From contig JAUIAU010000008.1 in the NCBI GenBank assembly GCA_030425185.1, positions 40,318 to 104,317 on the forward strand: DNA of 64,000 bases, given 5' to 3'. The translations under genes and the position numbers were made by a program. The notes below the pieces were generated by a model. The model made no database searches and had not been told where the DNA came from. It saw only the letters and a program-made list of their open reading frames with translations. How positions within the stretch are numbered: the stretch's first letter is position 1; the number at the start of each line of letters is the position of its first letter. The DNA is from Alphaproteobacteria bacterium (GTDB lineage Bacteria; Pseudomonadota; Alphaproteobacteria; Rhodobacterales; Rhodobacteraceae). Positions 39,119 to 46,928 of this stretch are shown one piece after another.

Positions 39119-40000
39119 TCAGAGCAGAACCGCGAGGATCGCCGGGAACACCGCCACCGACATCAGCGACGAGACGACGACGAAGCCTGCAACCGCCGAC
39201 GCGTCCGCCCCGTATTTCTGCGCCAGCAGGTAGGAGGTCACCGCGACCGGCGTCGCCAGTTGCAGCACCAGCACCCCCTGCGCGACCTCCGGCAGCCCCA
39301 GCATATGACCCGTCCCGGCCGCCACGGCGACGCAGACCACGACCTTGGCCGCGCTCAGCCCGACGGCCCGGCCGAGGCTGCCCGGCGACAGCCGCGCGAC
39401 GGCCACCCCGAGCGTGATCAGCATCAGCGGGATCGCCATCTGCCCCAGCAGCGTCAGCGCGTTGGTCAGGACCCGCGGCGTGGTCCAGCCCTGCGACAGG
39501 AACAACGCGCCAAGCAGCGTCGCCAGCACCATCGGCTCGCGCAGCACCCGCCAGCCCGTCCCCTTTCCGGCCACCGACCAGATGCCGACCGTGAAGATCA
39601 GGATCGAGGAGACGGCAAAGGTGACCACGGCGAACCCCAGCCCGGTCTCGCCAAAGGCGAACAGCGCCAGTGGCAGACCGACATTGCCGGTGTTGCCGAA
39701 GGTCAGCGGGGCGAAGAACGTGCGCCGGTCCAGACCCGTCGCGACAAGGCCCAGAAAGGCGACGAGACCGATCAGCCCGTAGCCCAGCAGGCTGGCCAGG
39801 GTCATGGTGCCCAGCGTCGCCGGGGCGATCTCGGTCCGCATGAGCGCGGTGAAGATCAGGCAAGGCACGGCCAGCGTCATCGCCAGCCGCGTGACGAACT
39901 CGACCGGGTAGTCATACCCCAGTCTGACCCAGCCGAACCCCAGGCTGGCCAGCAGAAATACCGGCGCCACGACCTCGAGCACTGTCAGGAGGAGAGTCAC
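39119..40000 (-). CDS. AEC (auxin efflux carrier) family transporter
   Basis: Membrane protein of 293 residues with about ten hydrophobic segments. It has the N-terminal VVAPVFLLASLGFGWVRLG and the conserved central NTGNVGLPLALFAFG and C-terminal LQLATPVAVTSYLLAQKYG motifs. Bacterial members move organic acids such as malonate or malate; the substrate here is unknown. The start is GTG, and no good ribosome binding site is visible. Confidence 0.85.
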   Translation of the reverse strand: MTLLLTVLEVVAPVFLLASLGFGWVRLGYDYPVEFVTRLAMTLAVPCLIFTALMRTEIAPATLGTMTLASLLGYGLIGLVAFLGLVATGLDRRTFFAPLTFGNTGNVGLPLALFAFGETGLGFAVVTFAVSSILIFTVGIWSVAGKGTGWRVLREPMVLATLLGALFLSQGWTTPRVLTNALTLLGQMAIPLMLITLGVAVARLSPGSLGRAVGLSAAKVVVCVAVAAGTGHMLGLPEVAQGVLVLQLATPVAVTSYLLAQKYGADASAVAGFVVVSSLMSVAVFPAILAVLL

Positions 40001-40084
40001 AGTCTGTTTCCCAAGATTCCGCCGGTGCGGATGGACAACCGGGCGGCTCAGGGTCTATCCATGGCCCCAATGGGGCGCAATGAA

Positions 40085-40411
40085 ATGATCAAGGCTGAAG
40101 CCAAATACCGTCTGGGACAGGTGGTGCGTCATCGGCGCCATCCGTTCCGTGGCGTGATCTTCGACATTGATGCGGAATTCGCGAACACCGAGGAATGGTA
40201 TGCCGCCATCCCGGAGGAGGCGCGTCCGCGCAAGGACCAGCCCTTCTATCACCTGCTCGCCGAGAACGATCAGAGCTACTACGTGGCCTACGTGTCCGAG
40301 CAGAATCTGGTGCCCGACGAGACCGGCGAGCCGGTCGATCATCCGGACCTGCCCGACCTCTTCGGCGAGTTCGAGAACGGGCAGTATCCGCTGCACTTCC
40401 AGCTCAACTGA
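40085..40411 (+). CDS. hspQ: Heat shock protein HspQ
   Basis: Hemimethylated-DNA-binding YccV-like fold, 108 residues. In other bacteria HspQ helps control protein turnover (Lon specificity enhancer) and DnaA level. The signature KYRLGQVVRHRRHPFRGVIFDIDAEF and the block HLLAENDQSYYVAYVSEQNL are both present. The ATG is the one directly before the conserved start; in-frame ATGs up to 24 bases upstream give shorter similarity. A long open frame upstream is not coding. Confidence 0.9.
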   Translation: MIKAEAKYRLGQVVRHRRHPFRGVIFDIDAEFANTEEWYAAIPEEARPRKDQPFYHLLAENDQSYYVAYVSEQNLVPDETGEPVDHPDLPDLFGEFENGQYPLHFQLN

Positions 40412-40430
40412 GCCGGGTAGCGGGTACCGG

Positions 40431-40811
40431 TCACTCGACCGGATGCCCGCCCGCCTTCCAGGCCGAGAAGCCGCCTTCGATCTCGGCCACCTTCTCGACC
40501 CCCATGTCCTTCAGCGCCTTCGCCGACAGCGCCGACCGCCACGCGCTGGCACAGAACAGGACCAGCGTCCCGTCGGTGGCCAGCGGCGGCTTGTGATAGG
40601 GGCTGGCCGGGTCCACCCAGAATTCGAGCATCCCGCGCGGCGCGTGGAACGCCCCGGGCACGCGGCCCTCGCGCTCGAGCTCCCGCACGTCGCGGATATC
40701 GACCAGCAGGGCCTCGCCGCGCTCGGCCATGGCGCGCGCGGCCTCCGGGGTCAGCGACGTGATCTCCAGCTTCGCAGCCGCGACCAGATCCTTGACGGGG
40801 GTGATCGGCAT
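40431..40811 (-). CDS. Rhodanese-like domain protein
   Basis: A 126-residue single-domain rhodanese with active Cys in LFCASAWRSALSA and the N-terminal ALLVDIRDVRELEREGRVPGAFHAPRG motif. It would transfer sulfane sulfur to an unknown acceptor. It lies 11 bases downstream of the gamma-glutamyltransferase stop position on the same strand. The two could share a transcript, and sulfur from glutathione breakdown is a possible link. Confidence 0.88.
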   Translation of the reverse strand: MPITPVKDLVAAAKLEITSLTPEAARAMAERGEALLVDIRDVRELEREGRVPGAFHAPRGMLEFWVDPASPYHKPPLATDGTLVLFCASAWRSALSAKALKDMGVEKVAEIEGGFSAWKAGGHPVE

Positions 40812-40822
40812 GTCGGTCCTCC

Positions 40823-42403
40823 TCAGTAGCCCAGCGCGATGCCGTCCTTGCGCGGGTCGGAGCCACCGACCAGCACGCCGTCGGCACCGATCCGGATCGC
40901 CTGCGCGCCGCCGATCCCCACCGGCGGGATCGAAACCGCATGGCCCATATCGGCCAGCTCCTGCCGCACGCTGTCGGCATAGCCTTTCTCGACCTTCATG
41001 TCGCCGTACTCGGTGAAGCAGCGCGGCGCGTCGATCATCGCCTGCGGGTCGAGGCCGTAGTCCACGATGTTGGTCAGCATCCGCGCGTGACCGGTGGACT
41101 GGTACTGCCCGCCCATCACGCCGAAGGGCATGATGACCTTGCCGTCCTGCTTCAGCATCGCCGGGATGATCGTGTGCATCGGGCGCTTGCCGCCGTTGGC
41201 CTCGTTCGGATGACCCTCTTCCAGCGTGAAGCCGGCGCCCCGGTTCTGGAACAGGACGCCGAACTTCTCGGACGCGATGCCCGAGCCGAAATCCTTGAAC
41301 ACCGAGTAGATCAGCGACACCGCCATCCGGTCCCGGTCGACCACCGTCAGGTAGATCGTCTCCTTGTGGACCTCCTCGGTCAGGGGCTTCGCGCTCGCCA
41401 TGGCGCGGGTCGGATCAATCAGCGCCGCGAGCTTCTTCGCCGTGGCCGGATCGAGCATGTGCGCCAGCCGGGTCATGTGGTCCATGTCGGACAGGAAACG
41501 GTCGCGGGCATCGTAGGCGAGCTTGGTTGCCTCGGCCTCGATATGGGCGCGCAGGGTGCCGAACGGCTCCATCGACGGCAGGTCGAACTCGGCCAGGATG
41601 TTGGCCAGCAGGATCGCGGTCGCGCCCTGACCGTTCGGCGGGTGCTCGACCAGCTCGACGCCCTTGTAGCTGCCGCTGATCGGCGTGGTGTAGTCGGAGC
41701 GGGTGTTGGCGAAGTCCTCCAGCGTGTGCACGCCGCCCAGCGCGCGCAAGCTGTTGACCATGTCCTCGGCCACCTCGCCCTCGTAGAAGCCCGCACGCCC
41801 CTTGGCGGCGACGCGGCGCAGAACCTCCGCCTGCTCCGGATGGCGGAAGCGCTGCCCGACCTTCGGCACGGCCCCGTTCACGAGATAGTAGCGCTGCGCG
41901 GTCGGGTTCAGGTTGTCGCTGTGGTGCAGCCAGTCGAACCCGGCGCGCGGCGCCACGGGCACACCGGCCTCGGCATACTGGATCGTCGGGGCGAGCAGCC
42001 GGTCGATCCCGAGCCGCCCGTGATCCTCGGCGAGACGGCAGAAGGCATCGACCGCCCCCGGGATGGTGACGGCGGCAGGGTCGCAGAAGACGGGCATCTT
42101 CGTGTGCCCCTTGGCGCGCAGCTCAGCGCCCGACAGGGCAGCCGGTGCCCGGCCCGAGCCGTTCAGGGCAACGATTTCCTCGCTGCCGGCGGGCTTGACC
42201 AGCACGAAGCAGTCGCCGCCGATCCCGGTCATCGCCGGTTCGCACAGCCCCAGAAGGACCGCGCCCGCGATCGCCGCATCGACCGCGTTGCCGCCGGCCT
42301 GAAGCGTATCGATGGCCACCTTCGCCGCCAGCGGGTGCGACGTGGCGCACAGCCCTTCGGTTGCATAGACGGCCGACCGGCCCGGTGTGTGGAAATCGCG
42401 CAT
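40823..42403 (-). CDS. ggt: Gamma-glutamyltransferase family protein
   Basis: Ntn-hydrolase of 526 residues cleaving gamma-glutamyl bonds such as in glutathione. Autoprocessing Thr is probable in KETIYLTVVDRDRMAVSLIYS, where a Thr opens the small subunit. Small-subunit motifs PFGVMGGQYQSTGH and QNRGAGF follow. No signal peptide is visible, unlike E. coli GGT, so it is likely cytoplasmic, as in the YwrD subgroup. An inverted repeat lies 65 bases upstream. Confidence 0.85.
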   Translation of the reverse strand: MRDFHTPGRSAVYATEGLCATSHPLAAKVAIDTLQAGGNAVDAAIAGAVLLGLCEPAMTGIGGDCFVLVKPAGSEEIVALNGSGRAPAALSGAELRAKGHTKMPVFCDPAAVTIPGAVDAFCRLAEDHGRLGIDRLLAPTIQYAEAGVPVAPRAGFDWLHHSDNLNPTAQRYYLVNGAVPKVGQRFRHPEQAEVLRRVAAKGRAGFYEGEVAEDMVNSLRALGGVHTLEDFANTRSDYTTPISGSYKGVELVEHPPNGQGATAILLANILAEFDLPSMEPFGTLRAHIEAEATKLAYDARDRFLSDMDHMTRLAHMLDPATAKKLAALIDPTRAMASAKPLTEEVHKETIYLTVVDRDRMAVSLIYSVFKDFGSGIASEKFGVLFQNRGAGFTLEEGHPNEANGGKRPMHTIIPAMLKQDGKVIMPFGVMGGQYQSTGHARMLTNIVDYGLDPQAMIDAPRCFTEYGDMKVEKGYADSVRQELADMGHAVSIPPVGIGGAQAIRIGADGVLVGGSDPRKDGIALGY

Positions 42404-42820
42404 CCTGTCCTCCCTGCTCGCGGCCGGAAGCTAGGCCGACTGCCGGGGGAAGAAAAGTGGCGAAAGGCTCCGGTGCCGCACTCTGGGTGGGGGCAATGAA
42501 ATGCGGCACCGGAGGAAGCTCATCGCTACAGAGACCGATGTGCCATCGGCTTGGGGCGAAGATTGGAGGGAAAAGCGGTGTTTTTGGGGCCAAGGCCGGG
42601 GACCTTCACCGGGATGGGGACAAGTCCCGATGTATCGGGTTCCCCGCGTGCGGGGTATCGTGGGAAAGCGTGCGGAACAGGGGCTGGGGAGAATTGGCCC
42701 AGTCGCTACGGGTTCAGGCCCCAAAGGGTCCGGCCAGACGCCGCACTTAGGACTTATCTGGCCGTCAAGGGCTTGGTAAGGACGCGAGAACAAAGGACCG
42801 GGCCGAAAGGACATTCCCCT
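42404..42820. other. 417-base non-coding stretch with several inverted repeats
   Basis: No supported gene. It holds a 13-bp inverted repeat (42468-42514) and two small perfect hairpins: CCCGA-TGTA-TCGGG at 42626-42639 and CCCCGC-GT-GCGGGG at 42642-42655. The frame downstream is open through it, but codon use and the lack of a ribosome binding site argue against coding. It probably carries the promoters of the divergent ggt and the membrane protein gene. Confidence 0.6.
42468..42514. repeat. 13-bp perfect inverted repeat
   Basis: CTCCGGTGCCGCA and TGCGGCACCGGAG flank a 21-base G-rich loop, 65 bases upstream of ggt. No T-run follows on either strand, so it is more likely a regulator site or transcript structure than a terminator. 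Confidence 0.6.
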
Positions 42821-44038
42821 GTGCAACGCCTGACTGCCACGCCGTGGACGACCTTCTGCTATGCCATGATCGCAGGGGCCAGCCTCGTCGGCAGCGCGGT
42901 GACCGCCATGGCGCTGATCGCGGCCCTGATTGCCGCTCTGCACCTGCTGCGCGGGCCCCGGGACGCCGCGACAGAGGGGCGGATGCTTGCGCTCGCGCTC
43001 GGTCTCTATTTCATCGTCATGACGGTTACGACAGCGCTGAACGGTCCCATCCCGACGCGGTTTATCGAGCTCGTGATCATCAGCCCCTTCCTCTACTTCA
43101 TCCCGCTCGCGCTGCTGCTGCCGGCCCTTGCCGCGGACCTGACCCTGCGCGGTCTCGGGCGCGCGGCGATGGTCGGCACCCTGTCGACTTCGGTCCTCGC
43201 CCTGGTCGCGACCTTCGGGTTCGGGATTTACCGGCCGGGACTGGCGACCGGAAACGCCAACGTGGTGTCGGGCATTCTGATCCTTCAATCCGGGCTCTGC
43301 ATGGCCGGCTGGTGGCAAGCCGGGCGTCGAGAACGGTTGCTCATCGTCGTGTCCGTCGTCCTGGGAGTCCTAGCTGTGGCGCTCAGCACCGGCAGCCGGG
43401 GCGCCCTGATCAGCGGCGGGGCGATGGTCATTGCGGGCGGTGTGATCATCGCATCGCGCACGAAACAGGTTGGCCTCGTAACTGTTGTTTCAATGCTCAG
43501 TGTTGCGGCGGTTTGTGGAGTTCTGTTTGGGGGTCCGCGCCAAGTCCCAATGCTTTCTGACCTGACAAAGATGATCTCGGATCCCGGCTTTGGGGACTGG
43601 GCCACATCCGATGGGATGCGCATGACCATGTACAAGGCCGCGCTCGCAACGATCACCGACCATCCCTGGCTCGGGGTCGGGATGCACCAGAGGTTCAGCG
43701 GTACACTGCCGTACTACGCCGTGCCACCGCCAGATTACATCGATTTCACCCACGTCCATAACCTGATCCTGACCCACGGTGTCGCCGGCGGCCTGCCAGC
43801 CATCGCCGCAATTCTGCTGGTGGTCGCCGCGCCGGTCGTCATGACGCTGCGCAGCGGCACCCGGGACCCCGGCGTGCTTTGGGTCGGGATCGTTCTGCCC
43901 GTGGGGTTCTTTGCGCTTGGGCTGACAGAGACGGTCCTGTTCCAGGATCTGAATACGACGTTCGTCCTGTTCGTGTTCCTGCTGACCCCGGTTGTCCTGC
44001 ACCAGACAAAGCGCAGAACGTCCCTTGCAAACCCCTGA
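42821..44038 (+). CDS. O-antigen ligase/polymerase-like membrane protein
   Basis: Polytopic protein of about 405 residues with ten or more hydrophobic helices. A periplasmic loop near the C-terminus carries the WaaL/Wzy-type pattern ITDHPWLGVGMH and HVHNLILTHGVAGGLPA. It would ligate or polymerise surface polysaccharide. GTG at 42821 follows GAAAGGA by 10 bases and precedes the first helix. GC looks lower than in flanking genes, a hint of transfer. It is not adjacent to the rfb genes 15 kb away. Confidence 0.78.
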   Translation: MQRLTATPWTTFCYAMIAGASLVGSAVTAMALIAALIAALHLLRGPRDAATEGRMLALALGLYFIVMTVTTALNGPIPTRFIELVIISPFLYFIPLALLLPALAADLTLRGLGRAAMVGTLSTSVLALVATFGFGIYRPGLATGNANVVSGILILQSGLCMAGWWQAGRRERLLIVVSVVLGVLAVALSTGSRGALISGGAMVIAGGVIIASRTKQVGLVTVVSMLSVAAVCGVLFGGPRQVPMLSDLTKMISDPGFGDWATSDGMRMTMYKAALATITDHPWLGVGMHQRFSGTLPYYAVPPPDYIDFTHVHNLILTHGVAGGLPAIAAILLVVAAPVVMTLRSGTRDPGVLWVGIVLPVGFFALGLTETVLFQDLNTTFVLFVFLLTPVVLHQTKRRTSLANP

Positions 44039-44065
44039 CAGCGGCGATAAGAGCGCCGTCACGGT

Positions 44066-44142
44066 CGGAGTGTAGCTCAGCCTGGTAGAGCACTGTCTTC
44101 GGGAGGCAGGGGTCGGAGGTTCGAATCCTCTCACTCCGACCA
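44066..44142 (+). tRNA. tRNA-Pro (anticodon CGG)
   Basis: Full cloverleaf: acceptor CGGAGTG/CACTCCG, D-arm GCTC/GAGC, anticodon stem CTGTC/GGCAG with loop TTCGGGA (anticodon CGG), T-arm GGAGG-TTCGAAT-CCTCT, and CCA encoded. The CGG acceptor start fits tRNA-Pro. Confidence 0.96.
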
Positions 44143-44247
44143 GATTTCCAGGAAAATGCATCATGCATCGTGGCACCCGTCGTGCCATAGACGCCTTCCG
44201 TTTGGGTGCGTCATGCCTTTGTGCAAAGGGCGCCTTGGAATGCGCGC

Positions 44248-44276
44248 TTGGCATGATCTCGAAATGTGTCTACTTT
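44248..44276 (+). promoter_or_regulatory. Candidate bciA promoter
   Basis: TTGGCA (44248-44253), a 17-base spacer and TACTTT (44271-44276) form a sigma-70-like promoter about 28 bases before the bciA start. The -10 lies inside the PpsR-type box. Confidence 0.5.
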
Positions 44277-44284
44277 GATTGACA
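44267..44284. promoter_or_regulatory. PpsR/CrtJ-type binding site (TGTC-N10-GACA)
   Basis: TGTC, ten bases, then GACA, embedded in the longer inverted repeat AATGTGTC / GACACATT. This is the known consensus of the aerobic photosynthesis repressor PpsR/CrtJ (TGT-N12-ACA). It overlaps the candidate -10 and ends 19 bases before the bciA start. Confidence 0.7.
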
Positions 44285-44303
44285 CATTGTCGGGATAGCC
44301 TCC

Positions 44304-45305
44304 ATGACCGCCACCACTTCAGTTCCGGACGTTCCGACCACCAAGCGCGTGCTGATGCTGGGCGCGACGGGCACGGCCGGGCGGGCAACGGCCCGGGCGC
44401 TGGCGCGGGACGGCCATCAGGTGGTCTGCCTTGTGCGGGACACGGCCGCGGCGCCGGACCTGGCGGTCCTGCGGGGCGTGACCCTGCGCGACGCCGATCT
44501 TCGGGATACTCGGCAGCTGGAAGCGACTATCGCTGCCGACGGTCCGTTCGATGCCATCGTGTCCTGCCTTGCGTCCCGGACGGGTTCACCGGCCGATGCC
44601 TGGGCCATCGACTACGGGGTACATTCCGCGCTGCTCAAGGTCGCGCAGGCCGCCGGGATCGGGCAGTTCGTCTTGCTGTCCGCGATCTGCGTCCAGAAAC
44701 CCGATCTGGCTTTTCAGCGCGCCAAGCTCGCCTTCGAGGCAGAGCTGACGCGGTCCGGCGTGACCTACTCGATCGTGCGTCCGACCGCGTTCTTCAAGTC
44801 GCTCTCGGGACAGGTCGAGCGGCTGCGGGCCGGCAAACCGTTCCTGATTTTCGGGGACGGCACCCTGACGGCCTGCACGCCGATCAGCGACCGCGACCTC
44901 GGGACCTATATCGCGGAATGCCTGACCGACCCGGCACGACAGGACGCGATCCTGCCCATCGGCGGACCGGGACCGGCGCTGACCGCACGGGAGCAGGGTC
45001 TGCTGCTGTTCGAGGCGCTGGGTCTCGCACCGAAGTTCCGGTCGGTCCCGGTTGCGCTGCTCGACACGATCATCGCGGTAACCGGTGCGCTGGGGCGGGT
45101 CAGCCGATCGATTGCGGAGAAATCCGAACTGGCCCGGATCGGCCGATACTACGCCACCGAGTCGATGCTGGTGCGCGACCCGGCCACGGGGCGCTACAGT
45201 CGAGAGGCGACGCCGTCGACGGGGCGCGACACGCTGGCCGAGCACTACGCCCGCCTGGCGCGCGGCGAGGTCACGGCCGACCTGCGCGAACACGCTGTCT
45301 TCTAG
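44304..45305 (+). CDS. bciA: Divinyl (proto)chlorophyllide a 8-vinyl reductase, BciA type
   Basis: NADPH-dependent reductase that reduces the C8 vinyl group in (bacterio)chlorophyll synthesis. The 333-residue atypical short-chain dehydrogenase has the nucleotide-binding VLMLGATGTAGRATARAL and the conserved BciA segment ICVQKPDLAFQRAKLAFEAEL. YSIVRPTAFFKSLSGQVERL and GDGTLTACTPISDRDLG follow; these separate BciA from generic NAD(P)H-binding proteins. The PpsR-type box upstream independently supports a photosynthesis role. The 3' end overlaps the Anbu gene by 4 bases, tail to tail. Confidence 0.85.
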   Translation: MTATTSVPDVPTTKRVLMLGATGTAGRATARALARDGHQVVCLVRDTAAAPDLAVLRGVTLRDADLRDTRQLEATIAADGPFDAIVSCLASRTGSPADAWAIDYGVHSALLKVAQAAGIGQFVLLSAICVQKPDLAFQRAKLAFEAELTRSGVTYSIVRPTAFFKSLSGQVERLRAGKPFLIFGDGTLTACTPISDRDLGTYIAECLTDPARQDAILPIGGPGPALTAREQGLLLFEALGLAPKFRSVPVALLDTIIAVTGALGRVSRSIAEKSELARIGRYYATESMLVRDPATGRYSREATPSTGRDTLAEHYARLARGEVTADLREHAVF

Positions 45306-46051
45306 GTGCGGTCGGACTCGGCGAACCGGAAGTCGGGCAGACTGGTGAAGGCCTGTTTCAGGGCGTCCCCCCAACCGTTCGACACCGTTTCGAAATACGG
45401 ATCGTCGCGTTCGATCCGCTGTTTCGGACCCAGCCGCAGCGTGTCGGTGGCATAGACCTGCACGTCCAGCGGCAGACCGACGGACAGGTTGGCCTTGATC
45501 GTGGAGTCGAAGCTGACCAGCAGCAGCTTCACCGCGTCCTCGAAGGCCATGTCGGGGTCATAGGCCCGCACGAGGATCGGGCGACCGTACTTCGTCTCGC
45601 CGATCTGGAAGAAGGGCGTGTCGTCGCTGGCCTCGATGAAGTTGCCTTCCGGATAGATCAGGAACAGACGCGGCGGGCTGCCCTTGATCTGGCCGCCGAC
45701 GATGATCGTCGCGTTGAACGTCGCATCCGCGCGGGCGCCCGAATTCGCGTTGGACTGGATCACTTCCTTCAGGGTCTGCCCGACAAGACGCGCGACCTGG
45801 AACATCGACGGGGCCTCGAAGATCGTCGAGGACCGTTCGCCCGGCGCCTTCATCCGTTCGTCCAGCAAGCTGACCACCGACTGGGTCGTGGCCAGGTTCC
45901 CGGCGGTCATCAGCGTGACGACCCGGTCGCCGGGCTTTTCCCAGCTGGTCATCTTGCGGAAGGTCGAGATGTTGTCGACACCGGCGTTCGTGCGCGTGTC
46001 GGACATGAACACCAGGCCGCGATCCAGTCGCAGGCCCACGCAATAGGTCAT
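45302..46051 (-). CDS. Anbu (ancestral beta-subunit, proteasome-like peptidase)
   Basis: Proteasome-fold Ntn-hydrolase of 249 residues; homologues assemble into helical/ring arrays. It begins MTYCVGLRLDRGLVFMSDTRTNAGVDN, the Anbu signature, so Thr2 becomes the N-terminal nucleophile once Met is removed. No propeptide is present. It ends a four-gene run on the minus strand (ATP-grasp, alpha-E, transglutaminase, Anbu) known to be conserved in proteobacteria. The physiological substrate remains unknown. Confidence 0.93.
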   Translation of the reverse strand: MTYCVGLRLDRGLVFMSDTRTNAGVDNISTFRKMTSWEKPGDRVVTLMTAGNLATTQSVVSLLDERMKAPGERSSTIFEAPSMFQVARLVGQTLKEVIQSNANSGARADATFNATIIVGGQIKGSPPRLFLIYPEGNFIEASDDTPFFQIGETKYGRPILVRAYDPDMAFEDAVKLLLVSFDSTIKANLSVGLPLDVQVYATDTLRLGPKQRIERDDPYFETVSNGWGDALKQAFTSLPDFRFAESDRT

Positions 46052-46078
46052 TCCATTCCCCTGCCCGGCAGGACGCGG

Positions 46079-46921
46079 CTACTGCTGCTCCTGCCCTGTT
46101 CCCTGACTCTGGGACTGTCCCTGTCCCATCGCCACCGATACGGCAACATGCAGGCGTTCGTCACCCCGCCCGTAGCGCATCCCCCGAATCGGCGCGGCGC
46201 CGGCGTAGTCGAGGCCGGTCGCAACACGTACATACCGGTCGTCGGGGGATTGTCGATTGGACACGTCGAACCCGACCCATCCCAGGTTCTCGACATGCGC
46301 CTCGGCCCAAGCATGGGTCGCGTCCTGTTCCGTCCGGTCCGGCATCATCAGGTAGCCCGAGACATACCGCGCCGGAAGGCCGAGCAGGCGCGCCGTGGCG
46401 ACAAAGACATGGGCATGGTCCTGGCAGACACCCCGGCCCGTGGTCAGAACCTCCTCCGCCGTGGTGGCGGTGCCCGTGCTGCCCGGGAGATACTCCACCT
46501 GGTCGGCGATCGCCGCCATCAGCGCATGCGCCATGGCCAGTTGTCCTTCGGTCGCCGCCACCTCGCGCGCGAGTCGGCGCAGGGCGGGTCCGGGCTTCGT
46601 GAGCGACGTGGCCCGGCTGAACAACCAGAGCGGCACGAAGCCGGACTGTTCGCCGACGACGCCGGCACGGTCTTCCACCTCGACGATGCCGGACACCTCG
46701 ATCACGACGTCCGTCGCCTCGGGGTCGAGGGCGACGAGCTGGACATGGTTCATGTGTTCGTCGTCGAACTCAAGCTCCTGCGCCCCGCAGGTGATGGTGG
46801 TGTTCCAATTCTTGACCGTCTGGCCGGGCCGGTCCTTGGGACGCAGGCGCAGTTGTTGCAGCGCGTAGCCCACGGGCGCGTCGTAGTGGTAGCTGGTGCG
46901 GTGGGAGATGGTCAGTCGCAT
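46079..46921 (-). CDS. Transglutaminase-like cysteine protease family protein
   Basis: A 280-residue protein with an N-terminal beta domain (MRLTISHRTSYHYDAPVGYALQQLRLRP) and the transglutaminase core. The Cys-His-Asp triad lies in GRGVCQDHAHVFVA, DATHAWAEAHVENLGW and FDVSNRQSPDDRYV. The last residues form a Gln/Ser/Gly-rich tail, probably disordered. The start is set at the conserved MRLTISH ATG. It is 27 bases upstream of anbu, so the products likely act together in making or cutting peptide tags. Confidence 0.9.
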   Translation of the reverse strand: MRLTISHRTSYHYDAPVGYALQQLRLRPKDRPGQTVKNWNTTITCGAQELEFDDEHMNHVQLVALDPEATDVVIEVSGIVEVEDRAGVVGEQSGFVPLWLFSRATSLTKPGPALRRLAREVAATEGQLAMAHALMAAIADQVEYLPGSTGTATTAEEVLTTGRGVCQDHAHVFVATARLLGLPARYVSGYLMMPDRTEQDATHAWAEAHVENLGWVGFDVSNRQSPDDRYVRVATGLDYAGAAPIRGMRYGRGDERLHVAVSVAMGQGQSQSQGTGQEQQ

Positions 46922-46928
46922 GGGGCCA

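Noticed and set aside
42551..42820. N-terminal 90 codons upstream of the ligase-like gene in the same frame
   Set aside because: No family similarity or ribosome binding site. The region holds hairpins and the first membrane helix starts after the GTG at 42821.
44143..44247. Integrase attachment site after tRNA-Pro
   Set aside because: No integrase gene and no repeat of the tRNA 3' end was found downstream in the window.
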